Positions 15,061 to 22,106 of a stretch of DNA of 22,106 bases are shown here, one piece after another; positions within the stretch are counted from its first letter, which is position 1; each line of letters starts with the position of its first letter. The stretch lies in the NCBI RefSeq assembly GCF_002607855.1, contig NZ_AWQQ01000056.1:1-22106 (forward strand), in the 5' to 3' direction. The notes beneath the pieces were generated by a model that saw only the letters and a list, made by a program, of their open reading frames with translations, did no database searches and had not been told where the DNA came from. The translations under genes were made by a program, and so were the position numbers. Origin of the DNA: Desulforamulus profundi (GTDB lineage: Bacteria > Bacillota_B > Desulfotomaculia > Desulfotomaculales > Desulfotomaculaceae).

Positions 15061-15463
15061 CCTCCCGGTTTTAGTATTGTTTTTTTATATACTGTGAATG
15101 CTTCATGACTAAAACAGTTCTGTTTTGAGTATCCTTAAATTTTTAGACAAATGCTAGTCCCCAATAATTTCGACATTATTTTTCTAACCCCTTCCGAGTT
15201 TGACAAATTTCCCTAAAATAGTGTTAGCTAAAAATATGAATTTTGGCCAAAGACTCTAATGGTAACCCGTTTAAAAACCTAATTTTACCCTTTGCCCACT
15301 CCATAAAACACATGTATTTTTTGGTAATTACTTACTTGGAAAAGTTATTAAAAAATTATTGTAATTCTTACAACAAGATTGTAATATGTCATTGAGAAGA
15401 CAGGTTCTTCTCAAATGAACCAATTGTTTCGAAACACTTTAAGCAAAGCGGGGGGTAATAAAC
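15061..15463. promoter_or_regulatory. Intergenic control region between locus A and yheO-type gene
   Basis: The palindrome AAAACAG-TT-CTGTTTT at 15112-15127 lies upstream of the locus A operon and could be an operator. A TATATA-like -10 on the minus strand is near 15085-15095. On the plus strand a hairpin TTGAGAAG/CTTCTCAA at about 15393-15415 lies in the leader of the yheO-type gene. The remaining AT-rich sequence (15130-15350) shows nothing I can name. Confidence 0.4.
15359..15387 (+). promoter_or_regulatory. Probable promoter of the yheO-type gene
   Basis: TTGTAA and TAATAT are separated by 17 bases. The match to the sigma-A consensus is moderate. The leader hairpin follows just downstream. 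Confidence 0.4.
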
Positions 15464-16168
15464 ATGTCTGATTCCAAAGTAAAAAAAGATATGAATAAAG
15501 AAATGAATACCCCGGAAGTAATTTTTGAGAACCTCATCCGTATTGCTGATACCATCGCTCAAAGTTTTGGCAGAAACTGTGAGGTCGCCGTCCACGATTT
15601 ATCAAGCTTGGACAGGTCATTGATTTATATTGCCGGAGATATCACTCACAGGAAGCCCGGGGCGCCCATTACGGATCTTGTGGTTAAGGTATTGCACCAG
15701 GAATGCGACCAAGCCCGGGATATGGTAGGGTATAAAAGCATTACCAAAGATGGTCGCATTCTCAAATCCTCCACTACTTTTATTCGGGACGGCCGGGGAA
15801 AAATTATCGGCGCCCTTTGCATCAATTTTGACATAACAAATTTTCAACAAATGCAAGCTGCCGTGGGTGATTTAATCAACCTGTCTTACCAGGGCGGAGA
15901 TGACAAAAAAGAAACCTTTACTGCCACCGTTCATGAGACCATCGATGTGCTGGTGGCCCAGGCGTCGGAGGTTGTGGGAAAGCCACCTGCAACCATGTCC
16001 ATGGAGGAAAAAATTAAATTTGTGGCTACTTTGGAACAAAAGGGCGCCTTCTTAATTAAAGGTGCCGTCGATTACATCGCAACAGTTTTAGGTGTATCAA
16101 AATACACTGTTTATAATTACCTGCAAAAAGTTCGCTCCATCGAGGGGCTAAACTTAATTCACAAATAA
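15464..16168 (+). CDS. YheO/DauR-type PAS-HTH transcription regulator
   Basis: A 234-residue regulator. The N-terminal YheO-like PAS domain spans about 20-130 (GRNCEVAVHDLSS, then GALCINFDITNF), and a C-terminal HTH_22-type domain spans about 170-230 (KGAVDYIATVLGVSKYTVYN). Relatives such as DauR control amino-acid catabolism. The start is ATG 8 bases after GGGGGG. Directly downstream on the same strand lies the tail of a threonine dehydratase, so it may once have controlled that enzyme. It now stands between two agr-like loci transcribed the other way, and whether it regulates them is unknown. Confidence 0.8.
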   Translation: MSDSKVKKDMNKEMNTPEVIFENLIRIADTIAQSFGRNCEVAVHDLSSLDRSLIYIAGDITHRKPGAPITDLVVKVLHQECDQARDMVGYKSITKDGRILKSSTTFIRDGRGKIIGALCINFDITNFQQMQAAVGDLINLSYQGGDDKKETFTATVHETIDVLVAQASEVVGKPPATMSMEEKIKFVATLEQKGAFLIKGAVDYIATVLGVSKYTVYNYLQKVRSIEGLNLIHK

Positions 16169-16177
16169 CCAAATTAA

Positions 16178-16417
16178 TCATCTAGAAAAGGAGGGGCTAC
16201 TCCGGTGGCAGCCCTCTTGAATGGTAAGGTGCAGTTCCCGGGCCAAAAGGTTGTAGCTGTTATTAGCGGTGGCAACATCGACGTAAATATGTTGTCCCGT
16301 ATCGTGGACAAGGGTCTTGGCCAAGGCTGGTAGAAAAACCGAGCTTACCACCAGTTCAGCTACATCAGTCTTTATCTCTTTAAGCTCATTAAGGATTTGA
16401 TGTAAAATTTGTTCCAT
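16178..16417 (-). CDS. Chimeric 79-aa ORF over the dehydratase relic
   Basis: It begins well, with AGGAGG six bases before ATG and a helical N-terminus MEQILHQILNELKEIKTDVA like other small coiled-coil proteins. From about residue 25 onward, however, it reads the antisense of the threonine dehydratase relic. It probably arose when a deletion joined the 5' end of a small gene to that remnant. The G/C-rich inverted repeat near 16192-16222 followed by TTTT on the minus strand could terminate it. It may be translated, but a function is doubtful. Confidence 0.4.
   Translation of the reverse strand: MEQILHQILNELKEIKTDVAELVVSSVFLPALAKTLVHDTGQHIYVDVATANNSYNLLARELHLTIQEGCHRSSPSFSR
16190..16333 (+). 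pseudogene. Threonine dehydratase C-terminal relic
   Basis: A 47-codon frame reads PVAALLNGKVQFPGQKVVAV, then ISGGNIDVNMLSRIVDKGLG, and ends in TAG. This is the end of the PLP-dependent catalytic domain of threonine ammonia-lyases (TdcB/IlvA type). Everything upstream, including the PLP lysine, is missing, and there is no start. It lies 21 bases after the YheO-type regulator, in keeping with a deleted regulator-enzyme operon. Confidence 0.75.
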
Positions 16418-16505
16418 TTTGGGCCTCCTTTCACACCTAATTGATTAAATATCAGCCAGTTAGGGGAATTTCTTCTGCCACGCTTACATTATATTTTAAA
16501 TTCTT

Positions 16506-18055
16506 CTACGCCATCAAACTAAGGCTAGGCCGGTGAACCTGAAAAACTATAGTAAATGTGGTCCCTACACCAAGTTCACTGGTTACTTTCATAGTACCGT
16601 TATGATCCGAAATAATTCGATTACAGATGGCAAGCCCTAAACCCGTACCGGCAGGGTCGGTCGTAAAAAAGGGGTGCAATATTTTTTCCATATGCTCCGG
16701 GCTAATCCCTCTCCCGGTGTCACGGATATCAATGCAAGTATGCTTATGATCACCGTAGGTCCTGACCGATATGGTATCACCTTTGGAGCAGGCCCTCTCA
16801 GCATTTTGCATAATATTCAGCAGCATCTGTTTAATTTGTTTGTCACTGCCCCTGAAGGGTCTCACTGTCTCGTCCAGAAGTTTTTCGTAATAAATCCCTT
16901 TAGACATGCCTGAATAAGTATAGAGATCCCATGTTTCGTTAACGATGCCATTGATGTTAAGCATTTTACTTTCAGCCTGTTCCGGTCTGGCTAACTGAAG
17001 CATGCTGGTGACAATACCATTAACCCGGTCCAGTTCCTCCAATGCAAGCTGCCCTAAATCCGTCAATTTAGGATCTGTCCACCTGGCTTGCATTAATTGA
17101 ATAAATCCCCTTACCGTAGTGAGGGGATTCCTTATCTCATGAGCTGCTCCGGCTGCCAATTCCCCAACTGCGGACAGGGTTACTAAACGCTGCATTTTAT
17201 TTTTTTGCTGGTGAAGCTCTGTTATATCATTAATGACAGTAACAAAACAGTTTTCTTCTTCCTCCGGTCCCTTTAAAGTGAACCTGCTAATTAGAAATGT
17301 TTTATCCCCTATCTGTGCTTCCATATTCATAAAGTTTGGCATCCATTTATGATAAGGAATAGAGCATTGCTCCCAGAGTAATACCTCAGCTTTTCCCATG
17401 ATTTCACCTTTATTAAGTTTAAATATCTGTTCTATTTGTTTATTACAAAGCAAAACATAACTTAGCGAATTACATATTGTAATTCCTTCAGAAAAAGTTT
17501 CAATTAAATCTTTTAAAAATTTCTTTTCATTCTCCAATTGTAAAGCATAATGAAAGTTTATTTGAGAAATTTGCCCCACTATCCAGGCTAATAAAGCTAA
17601 ACATAAAATAATAGTTATATCATCGATTTTTATACTCTTGTAATACCATACTATGCTAATACCAAAAATAGATGCAGATATTAGTCCTAATGCAGAACCA
17701 CTGGTTAAGGATATTAGAACAACAGGAATAACATATATCAACTTATGAATCTGTTCATTAGAAACAAAACAAAAGATTAAAGTAAAAAATGTTAGCAAAA
17801 CAGCATAAATACTTCTGAAGAAATATTTATCTGAATAAAATTTTTCCTCAATGGCTCTTAGAAAAAGGTAGTTTACCAATAAAAAACCAAAAAACGAACC
17901 CAACATAATTAGGTTGAAATTAAATGAATTACAAATGTCCTTTAGATATATTTTTCCAGTTAAACTACCCAGTATAAGGATGATTGAAAAGAAAAAGAAA
18001 TGAGATATCCAATAAATTTCTTTAACTTTTTTATAGGAGAAATTCTATTTATCAT
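16506..18055 (-). CDS. Orphan membrane sensor histidine kinase (locus B), one frame break
   Basis: A membrane kinase with an N-terminal region of several helices, a PAS-like segment (LIETFSEGITICN on), a dimerisation/phosphoacceptor domain with HEIRNPLTTVRGFIQLM (His256 counted from ATG 17906) and an ATPase domain with QNAERA, DTGRG and TGLGLA. The type is that of NtrB and sporulation kinases, not classical AgrC. It is probably read from ATG 18053-18055, which overlaps the stop of the small TM gene in TAATG. That frame needs one extra base, most simply in the T6 run at 18027-18032. Otherwise the protein starts at 17906 with fewer helices. No response regulator is nearby; a phosphorelay to Spo0A would fit but is inferred. 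Confidence 0.85.
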
Positions 18056-18524
18056 TAAAGACAATCCTTTTTATTACAATTTGCTAAAAATGTTGGCCGA
18101 ATGTACTTTTGAATAATAAATGCTAAACAAACCATTATAATAATCTGAGGCCAACCTAACATTACCCACAAAAAAGTATCCTCACTTGATACATTGCCAA
18201 ATAACTTTTCATATGTAAAATGAACGAACGTCTCAGCACATATAAGAACAAATATCACACTGATGCTTACATAAAAGGAAGTTCCCAAAGTTACTTTCCC
18301 CTGTCTATAAATAATTAAAACTAAACCAAGTAATGCAGCCAAGGTATGTAAACCAGGAACTGTAAATATTCGAATTAACCAAATAATCAATGATAATTCG
18401 AATGCATATAATAATATTTTTCTTGTAGAAATCTTAAAACCAAGAATTGCAAATACAGTAAAAATTAGGGCAGCCACTTCTGGCCAACCCTGTAAAAAAA
18501 AAAATTAATTACTGTTGTCTTCAT
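18055..18524 (-). CDS. Small 5-TM protein of agr-like locus B
   Basis: About 156 residues with five membrane segments and a basic, cysteine-bearing end (NCNKKDCL). It is homologous to the locus A small TM protein, clearest in the last helix. The natural start is ATG 18522-18524 after AAAGGAG, reading MKTTVINFF. That frame fails because the T-run (A11 at 18494-18504 on the plus strand) is one base short; with 12 it continues through QGWPEVAALIFTV. As written, translation could begin only at GTG 18475-18477, which lacks a ribosome site. The run could be a sequencing error or a slippage switch. It sits between agrD and the kinase and overlaps the kinase start. Confidence 0.65.
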
Positions 18525-18537
18525 ATATTATGCTCCT

Positions 18538-18657
18538 TTAACGCAGGCAATCAGGCACCTTTGGTTCGTAATGTGTGATAACACAGGCATTAGAAATGTT
18601 TACTTGAGCTAGCCAAAATAATACAGTTCCAAGCAATAAAATGACTTTATTCTTCAT
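18538..18657 (-). CDS. agrD: AgrD-like cyclic peptide precursor (locus B)
   Basis: A 39-residue precursor that starts at ATG after AGGAGGTGAAGGGG. A hydrophobic leader (KVILLLGTVLFWLAQVNI) is followed by SNACVITHY and the tail EPKVPDCLR. This fits the AgrD consensus of a ring cysteine, a bulky residue at the ring end and an acidic or amide-P-K-V-P tail. The signal would be a thiolactone such as CVITHY. It lies 13 bases after agrB and is too short for ordinary gene calling. Compared with locus A, the ring sequence differs but HY at the ring end is shared, so the two signals may be distinct yet related. Confidence 0.85.
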   Translation of the reverse strand: MKNKVILLLGTVLFWLAQVNISNACVITHYEPKVPDCLR

Positions 18658-18670
18658 CCCCTTCACCTCC

Positions 18671-19279
18671 TTAACTTTTATTTCTAAGAATTCCTGAAAT
18701 TGAAAAAGTTTGGTTTATGATACCCAATCCTATAGCTAAAATAAAATCTTTATAATCGTTGATATTATGCACACTCACTAGAGTTAAGGCGACTACCCAA
18801 AAGAACCATACTCTTAGCCCTTTTTTCTTTAAAACATTTCTTCTTTCAACCTTAATAGGTTTATTAGTGGTTTCAACTGGAGCATTCTTTAGAATGAAAT
18901 ATAGCGAAAGAGCCATCGTAATGATTAAGAAAATCAAAACATGATATAAACCCATTATACCGGCTAGCTTAACCGCAGCTTGTCCGTAAAAATTCATTAG
19001 TCCAACTGACAGAATCAAGCAAACTATTGGACTGGAACAGTGATACCCACCTGTGAATATTCGTAATGAACCACTGGCAATAAGTGTAACAGCGACTGTA
19101 GGAAAAGTCCCTAAAATAAAACTAGTTAGAAGCGTAGCAATTACTACCAGTAAGTTAAATAAAAGTAGGTGAAGAGCATAGGCCATTACCGCCTTATTCT
19201 CTTCCAGATTCCCTTGTCTTGACCGGGCGATCGTCTCTGCCCACAAATTAATCGTATTTTGGTACTGTTTTTTCATCAT
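18671..19279 (-). CDS. agrB: AgrB-like peptide protease/exporter (locus B)
   Basis: A 202-residue membrane cysteine protease of the AgrB family, full length and unbroken. The catalytic residues lie in RIFTGGYHCSSPIVC: His80 and Cys87. Multiple hydrophobic helices fill the rest, with a basic linker near residue 140 (KPIKVERRNVLKKKG). It should process and cyclise the AgrD product encoded 13 bases downstream. It is the first gene of the locus B operon (agrB, agrD, small TM protein, kinase). The start codons ATG ATG have no good ribosome site; an AGGAA lies too far upstream, so translation may be weak. Confidence 0.9.
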   Translation of the reverse strand: MMKKQYQNTINLWAETIARSRQGNLEENKAVMAYALHLLLFNLLVVIATLLTSFILGTFPTVAVTLIASGSLRIFTGGYHCSSPIVCLILSVGLMNFYGQAAVKLAGIMGLYHVLIFLIITMALSLYFILKNAPVETTNKPIKVERRNVLKKKGLRVWFFWVVALTLVSVHNINDYKDFILAIGLGIINQTFSISGILRNKS

Positions 19280-19578
19280 AAAAGCAATATTTGATATCTA
19301 GCAACAAATTCCTCTGTTGTAAAATGTTATGTTTTGTAAGCTTTAGTCGTAAATTTGTTTTTGTTTAGGGACTTTGGTATCTTGCCCAGGACTTTTGTCC
19401 ATTTATATACACACATGTTTATCTTAGATCCGGTAAGTAAAAAAGAAAAACCCAGTAACCACAAGACCTGATCAGAATAATTTGTTGTAAAAAATTTAAC
19501 AAAAAAAGAGGAACACTTATCTCTTTAGTGAATTGGTAAAGTACCTCCAAAACCATTACGAAGGAGAGTGTCCTCATA
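19280..19578. other. Upstream region of locus B; no gene seen
   Basis: The AT-rich sequence contains the small palindrome GGAC-TTTT-GTCC near 19398-19409. An inverted repeat, GAGGAACACT near 19509 against AGTGTCCTC near 19567, leads into the next small ORF. The locus B promoter should lie between 19285 and 19350 on the minus strand, but I see no strong -35/-10 pair. Confidence 0.35.
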
Positions 19579-19716
19579 ATGAGGATACCACAGTCACTTA
19601 CCAATTATCAATCAGAAAACCTTACACGCCAGCAAAAACGTGATCTACGGCGTACTCACCAAAAAGCTTGTTCCAGGTTAGAGATGCTAAAGAAAAAGCT
19701 TACCAGTAACCTTTGA
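19579..19716 (+). CDS. Unrecognised 45-aa basic ORF
   Basis: It starts at ATG within CCTCATAATGAGG after AAGGAGAG and encodes a basic helical peptide (RQQKRDLRRTHQKACSRLEM). After its TGA, another frame to 19777 reads TFDNNSVTITRNVKDFINSQ, which also looks like real protein, so one broken gene of about 67 codons is possible. I do not recognise it. It lies just before the group II intron and may be a transposase or regulator remnant. Confidence 0.4.
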   Translation: MRIPQSLTNYQSENLTRQQKRDLRRTHQKACSRLEMLKKKLTSNL

Positions 19717-20292
19717 TAACAACAGCGTTACCATTACCCGGAATGTGAAGGATTTCATAAACTCACAGGTTAAATAGGGTATGTAAATAATTCCGTGTAG
19801 TGCGGCCGGGTAAGGTCGCTAAGTCTAGTGGGTGTAAGCCCCACCAGGGTAAAGCCTAACCAGCAGCCCTGTAGCCAGTTCTTGGAGGTTTTCAGGTAAC
19901 TGAAAGCTTTAAGCGTAGAACGGCAAAATAGCGGGCCGAAAGCGAAAGCTGAAGTGATTGAGCTCCGAAATATGAATTGAGAATGGCCGATGTGGTTACA
20001 CGCACAGAAGGCAACAACAGTATAGACGCTATGGTGAGTCTTTATGTCGCTCCGGGGTCTAAGAGCTCGGCACGTTAATATTGAGAATTAGCGGTAACCC
20101 GGGAGACCCTGCTTCTTCCTATAAATGGGTATGCCCTACAAGTGATAAACAAGCAAGGAAGGCAAATGAGAGGCAGGGAGTCGGATGACTGAATAGTATC
20201 AATGAAACAGCGTAATGGTTGTGGAGAGAAGGCAGTCACACAAGGAGGCCTTTGCAGAGGACACAATTACCACACACAGAGGTGGAAACTAA

Positions 20293-21597
20293 TTGGAAAC
20301 AAAACTTGCAAGGATAGCACAAGTAGCAAAGGAACGCCCAAAGGAACAGTTTACAAGTCTAGCCCATTTAATCAATGTGGAGATGCTGTTAGAGTGCCAT
20401 TATGAACTTAGCGGGAACAAAGCAGCCGGAATAGATAGAGTAACTAAAGCCGAATACGAAAAGAATTTGCTGGAAAACATCATTGTGCTACATGGATCCC
20501 TAAGAAAGATGACTTACAGGCCACAAGCAGTTAGACGTGTATACATTCCTAAGCCAGGTAGCGACAAGGGGAGACCGCTGGGCATACTCGCCTATGAAGA
20601 TAAGATAGTTCAGTTGGCAGTTAGTAAGATACTGACTGCTATATACGAACAGGACTTTCTTGACAGTTCATACGGGTTTCGCCCTGGTCGTAGCTGTCAT
20701 GGCGCCCTGCGAAAGTTAAATAACATCATAATGACAGGCAAAACAAACTGGATAGTAGACGCTGACGTATCAGGCTTCTTCGATCACGTCGATCATGGCT
20801 GGATGATGAAATGCCTTGAAGTCAGAATAAAGGACCCTAAGTTACTAAGGATTATCAAAAGGATGCTTAAAGCGGGAATTATGGAAGATGGAGAATACAA
20901 ATTGTCAGAAGAAGGAACCCCGCAAGGGGGTGTAGCATCTCCAATTCTTGCCAATATCTACCTGCACTATATTCTTGACCTGTGGTTCGAGAGAATAGTT
21001 AAAAAGCAGTGTAAAGGTAGTGCTCACATAGTTAGATACGCTGATGATTTTGTCTGCTGTTTCCAATATGAGCACGAGGCTAAACGCTTTTACTACGAGC
21101 TAATCAAAAGGCTAGAAAAGTTCAATCTGAACATAGCACCGGAAAAGAGCAAGATTATCGAATTTGGTCTGTTTGCCGCTCGGAACGTCAAGAAACGAGG
21201 AGAGAATAAGCCAGAAACATTCGACTTTCTTGGTTTTACCCACTATTGTGGTGTAAGTCAAAACGGTAAGTTCAGAGTAAAGCGGAAAACAAGCAGGAAG
21301 AAGTACCAAGGAGCCTTATACAGAATGAAGCAGTGGATAAAAGCTAACCGTACTACTCCTGTAAGTATACTGCTGGAACAAATAAAACCTAAACTCGTAG
21401 GATACTACAGGTACTATGGCATCACAGATAATGGCCCAATGATACATCGGTATTGGTATGAGGTAACAAAACTACTATTCAAGTGGATCAATCGCAGAAG
21501 TCAGCGAAACAGCTATACCTGGGAAAAGTTCCTATTGCTGCTCAAAGTTAAGCCGCTACCCAAACCGAAAATTTATTTCAGTATATTATCGGCTTAG
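20293..21597 (+). CDS. ltrA: Group II intron reverse transcriptase/maturase
   Basis: A 434-residue intron-encoded protein. RT motifs run in order: YRPQAVRRVYIPK, then KGRPLGI, YGFRPGRSCHGAL, WIVDADVSGFFD, EEGTPQGGVASPILANIYL and VRYADDFV (the YADD active site). The maturase X domain follows, with LKPKLVGYYRYYGITD-like sequence. There is no C-terminal HNH endonuclease, as in intron classes that target replication forks or terminators. The start is TTG 20293-20295, 8 bases after GAGGTGG. The frame is intact, so splicing and mobility may still work. Confidence 0.9.
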   Translation: METKLARIAQVAKERPKEQFTSLAHLINVEMLLECHYELSGNKAAGIDRVTKAEYEKNLLENIIVLHGSLRKMTYRPQAVRRVYIPKPGSDKGRPLGILAYEDKIVQLAVSKILTAIYEQDFLDSSYGFRPGRSCHGALRKLNNIIMTGKTNWIVDADVSGFFDHVDHGWMMKCLEVRIKDPKLLRIIKRMLKAGIMEDGEYKLSEEGTPQGGVASPILANIYLHYILDLWFERIVKKQCKGSAHIVRYADDFVCCFQYEHEAKRFYYELIKRLEKFNLNIAPEKSKIIEFGLFAARNVKKRGENKPETFDFLGFTHYCGVSQNGKFRVKRKTSRKKYQGALYRMKQWIKANRTTPVSILLEQIKPKLVGYYRYYGITDNGPMIHRYWYEVTKLLFKWINRRSQRNSYTWEKFLLLLKVKPLPKPKIYFSILSA

Positions 21598-21632
21598 TAG
21601 TGCTTAGGCATAAGTGCAAATCTCCAAGTGAG

Positions 21633-21665
21633 GAGCCGTGTGCGTGAATAGCGCAAGCACGGTTC
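21633..21665 (+). ncRNA. Group II intron domain V
   Basis: GAGCCGTG and CACGGTTC close a 33-base hairpin with the GAAT/GCAA-type loop region. It is the conserved catalytic core and lies 36 bases after the maturase stop. Confidence 0.85.
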
Positions 21666-21888
21666 TGTGAGGGTTGTGTGTTCAATTTAGCCATGGAGCA
21701 AATATTGTGGCACTCCCAGAGGAAACGGGGAGAAACGGTGAAAACAAACCTGCTTCTAAAGTTAGAGAGACGCACTTCTACTCGACAATGGTTTGATCCC
21801 GCTATAACCGGTGTGTTAAGTTGGGTATGGGTTGACAAAATGGAATAGGCTGGGAAATAAATCAACCACCCGGGCTTGCCCCAGATGG

Positions 21889-21917
21889 TTGAGTATCCAC
21901 AGTGCTCCCCTTATAAT
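21889..21917 (+). promoter_or_regulatory. Promoter of the IS481-like transposase
   Basis: TTGAGT, a 17-base spacer and a perfect TATAAT. The -35 overlaps the right arm of an inverted repeat TCAACCA/TGGTTGA (21862-21892), with GGGC/GCCC inside, that could be the IS end or block read-in transcription. Confidence 0.65.
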
Positions 21918-21954
21918 GATAGTTACCACACCAACATAATAAGGGGGAACTGCT

Positions 21955-22106
21955 GTGTATACTCATCCTACCGTATTACGCTGCAGAAGGCAAGCAATGA
22001 TACTTGATGGCAGGAAAATTTATAGCCGTCGTGAAATAGCCAGCCGGTGCCAAATGTCCCATACCACTTTCTATAAGTTTTTAAACAGATATAAGGAACA
22101 AGGCGA
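21955..22106 (+). CDS. IS481-like transposase, N-terminal part (cut by window end)
   Basis: The frame opens with GTG 7 bases after AAGGGGG. Its 50 visible residues hold a helix-turn-helix (YSRREIASRCQMSHTTFYKF, then LNRYKEQG) preceded by THPTVLRCRRQAMILDGRK. This is the start typical of IS481-family DDE transposases, which have a C-terminal integrase core lying beyond the window. The family call rests on the HTH region only. Confidence 0.65.
   Translation, partial: MYTHPTVLRCRRQAMILDGRKIYSRREIASRCQMSHTTFYKFLNRYKEQG

Larger units (their letters stand above)
19795..21786 (+). mobile_element. Group II intron with ORF
   Basis: The 5' end GTGTAGTGCGGCCGGGTAAG is a group II intron start. The multi-stem 5' region has the usual AAGC and GAAA blocks. 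The ORF sits in domain IV, and domain V lies at 21633-21665. The 3' end is taken at CTACTCGAC (21778-21786), the common bacterial ending, but this leaves about 120 bases after domain V, more than a normal domain VI. The boundaries are therefore approximate. The flanks show no clear gene split by the intron. Confidence 0.75.

Noticed and set aside
19419..19604. Minus-strand 61-codon hydrophobic frame upstream of locus B
   Set aside because: It has no ribosome site or family likeness, and it overlaps the better plus-strand ORF start.

Overview
The window reads as chromosome from a spore-forming Firmicute, probably of the Desulfotomaculum/Pelotomaculum-like Peptococcaceae. The grounds are the 3' half of the sporulation sigma factor sigK, agr-type peptide signalling genes, a KinB/NtrB-like orphan kinase, strong AGGAGG ribosome sites and many IS and group II intron sequences. 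The genus is an inference; no rRNA or tRNA gene is visible.

Region 1 (1-11324) looks like the inside and right end of a sigK intervening ('skin') element of prophage or ICE descent. From the left it holds a truncated cytosine methyltransferase, an Fe-S XPD/DinG-type helicase behind a LexA box, an unrecognised HTH protein, two small phage-type proteins, and a lone IS605-family TnpB with its probable omega RNA. Next come a divergent XRE pair with palindromic operators, a second XRE and ImmR/ImmA-like immunity module with its own operators, a VapBC-type toxin-antitoxin pair, and a large serine recombinase of SpoIVCA type. The recombinase ends directly at a junction that carries an AATGA core, after which sigK continues in frame (11322-11606). 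In B. subtilis such an element is excised in the mother cell to rebuild sigK. Here the recombinase is frameshifted close to its catalytic serine.

Region 2 (11646-19279) carries two parallel agr-like loci, both on the minus strand. Locus A is a small 5-TM protein, agrB, agrD, then a membrane GGDEF/HD-GYP protein. Locus B is agrB, agrD, a homologous small 5-TM protein, then a membrane histidine kinase. The membrane sensor parts of the kinase and of the GGDEF/HD-GYP protein resemble each other, so the same peptide-maker plus membrane module seems to be wired to two outputs, phosphotransfer and cyclic-di-GMP. A YheO-type regulator lies between the loci. Relics of a nitroreductase/LUD chimera and of a threonine dehydratase mark decay around them.

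Region 3 (19280-22106) has a short unrecognised ORF, a group II intron with an intact-looking reverse transcriptase/maturase, and the start of an IS481-like transposase cut by the window edge.

A caution covers the whole window. Six reading-frame breaks in five genes (recombinase, GGDEF/HD-GYP twice, agrB of locus A, small TM protein and kinase of locus B) are all explained by loss of exactly one base, most of them in homopolymer runs. This could be real decay, but it is also the signature of homopolymer under-calling, so 'pseudogene' is provisional for these.
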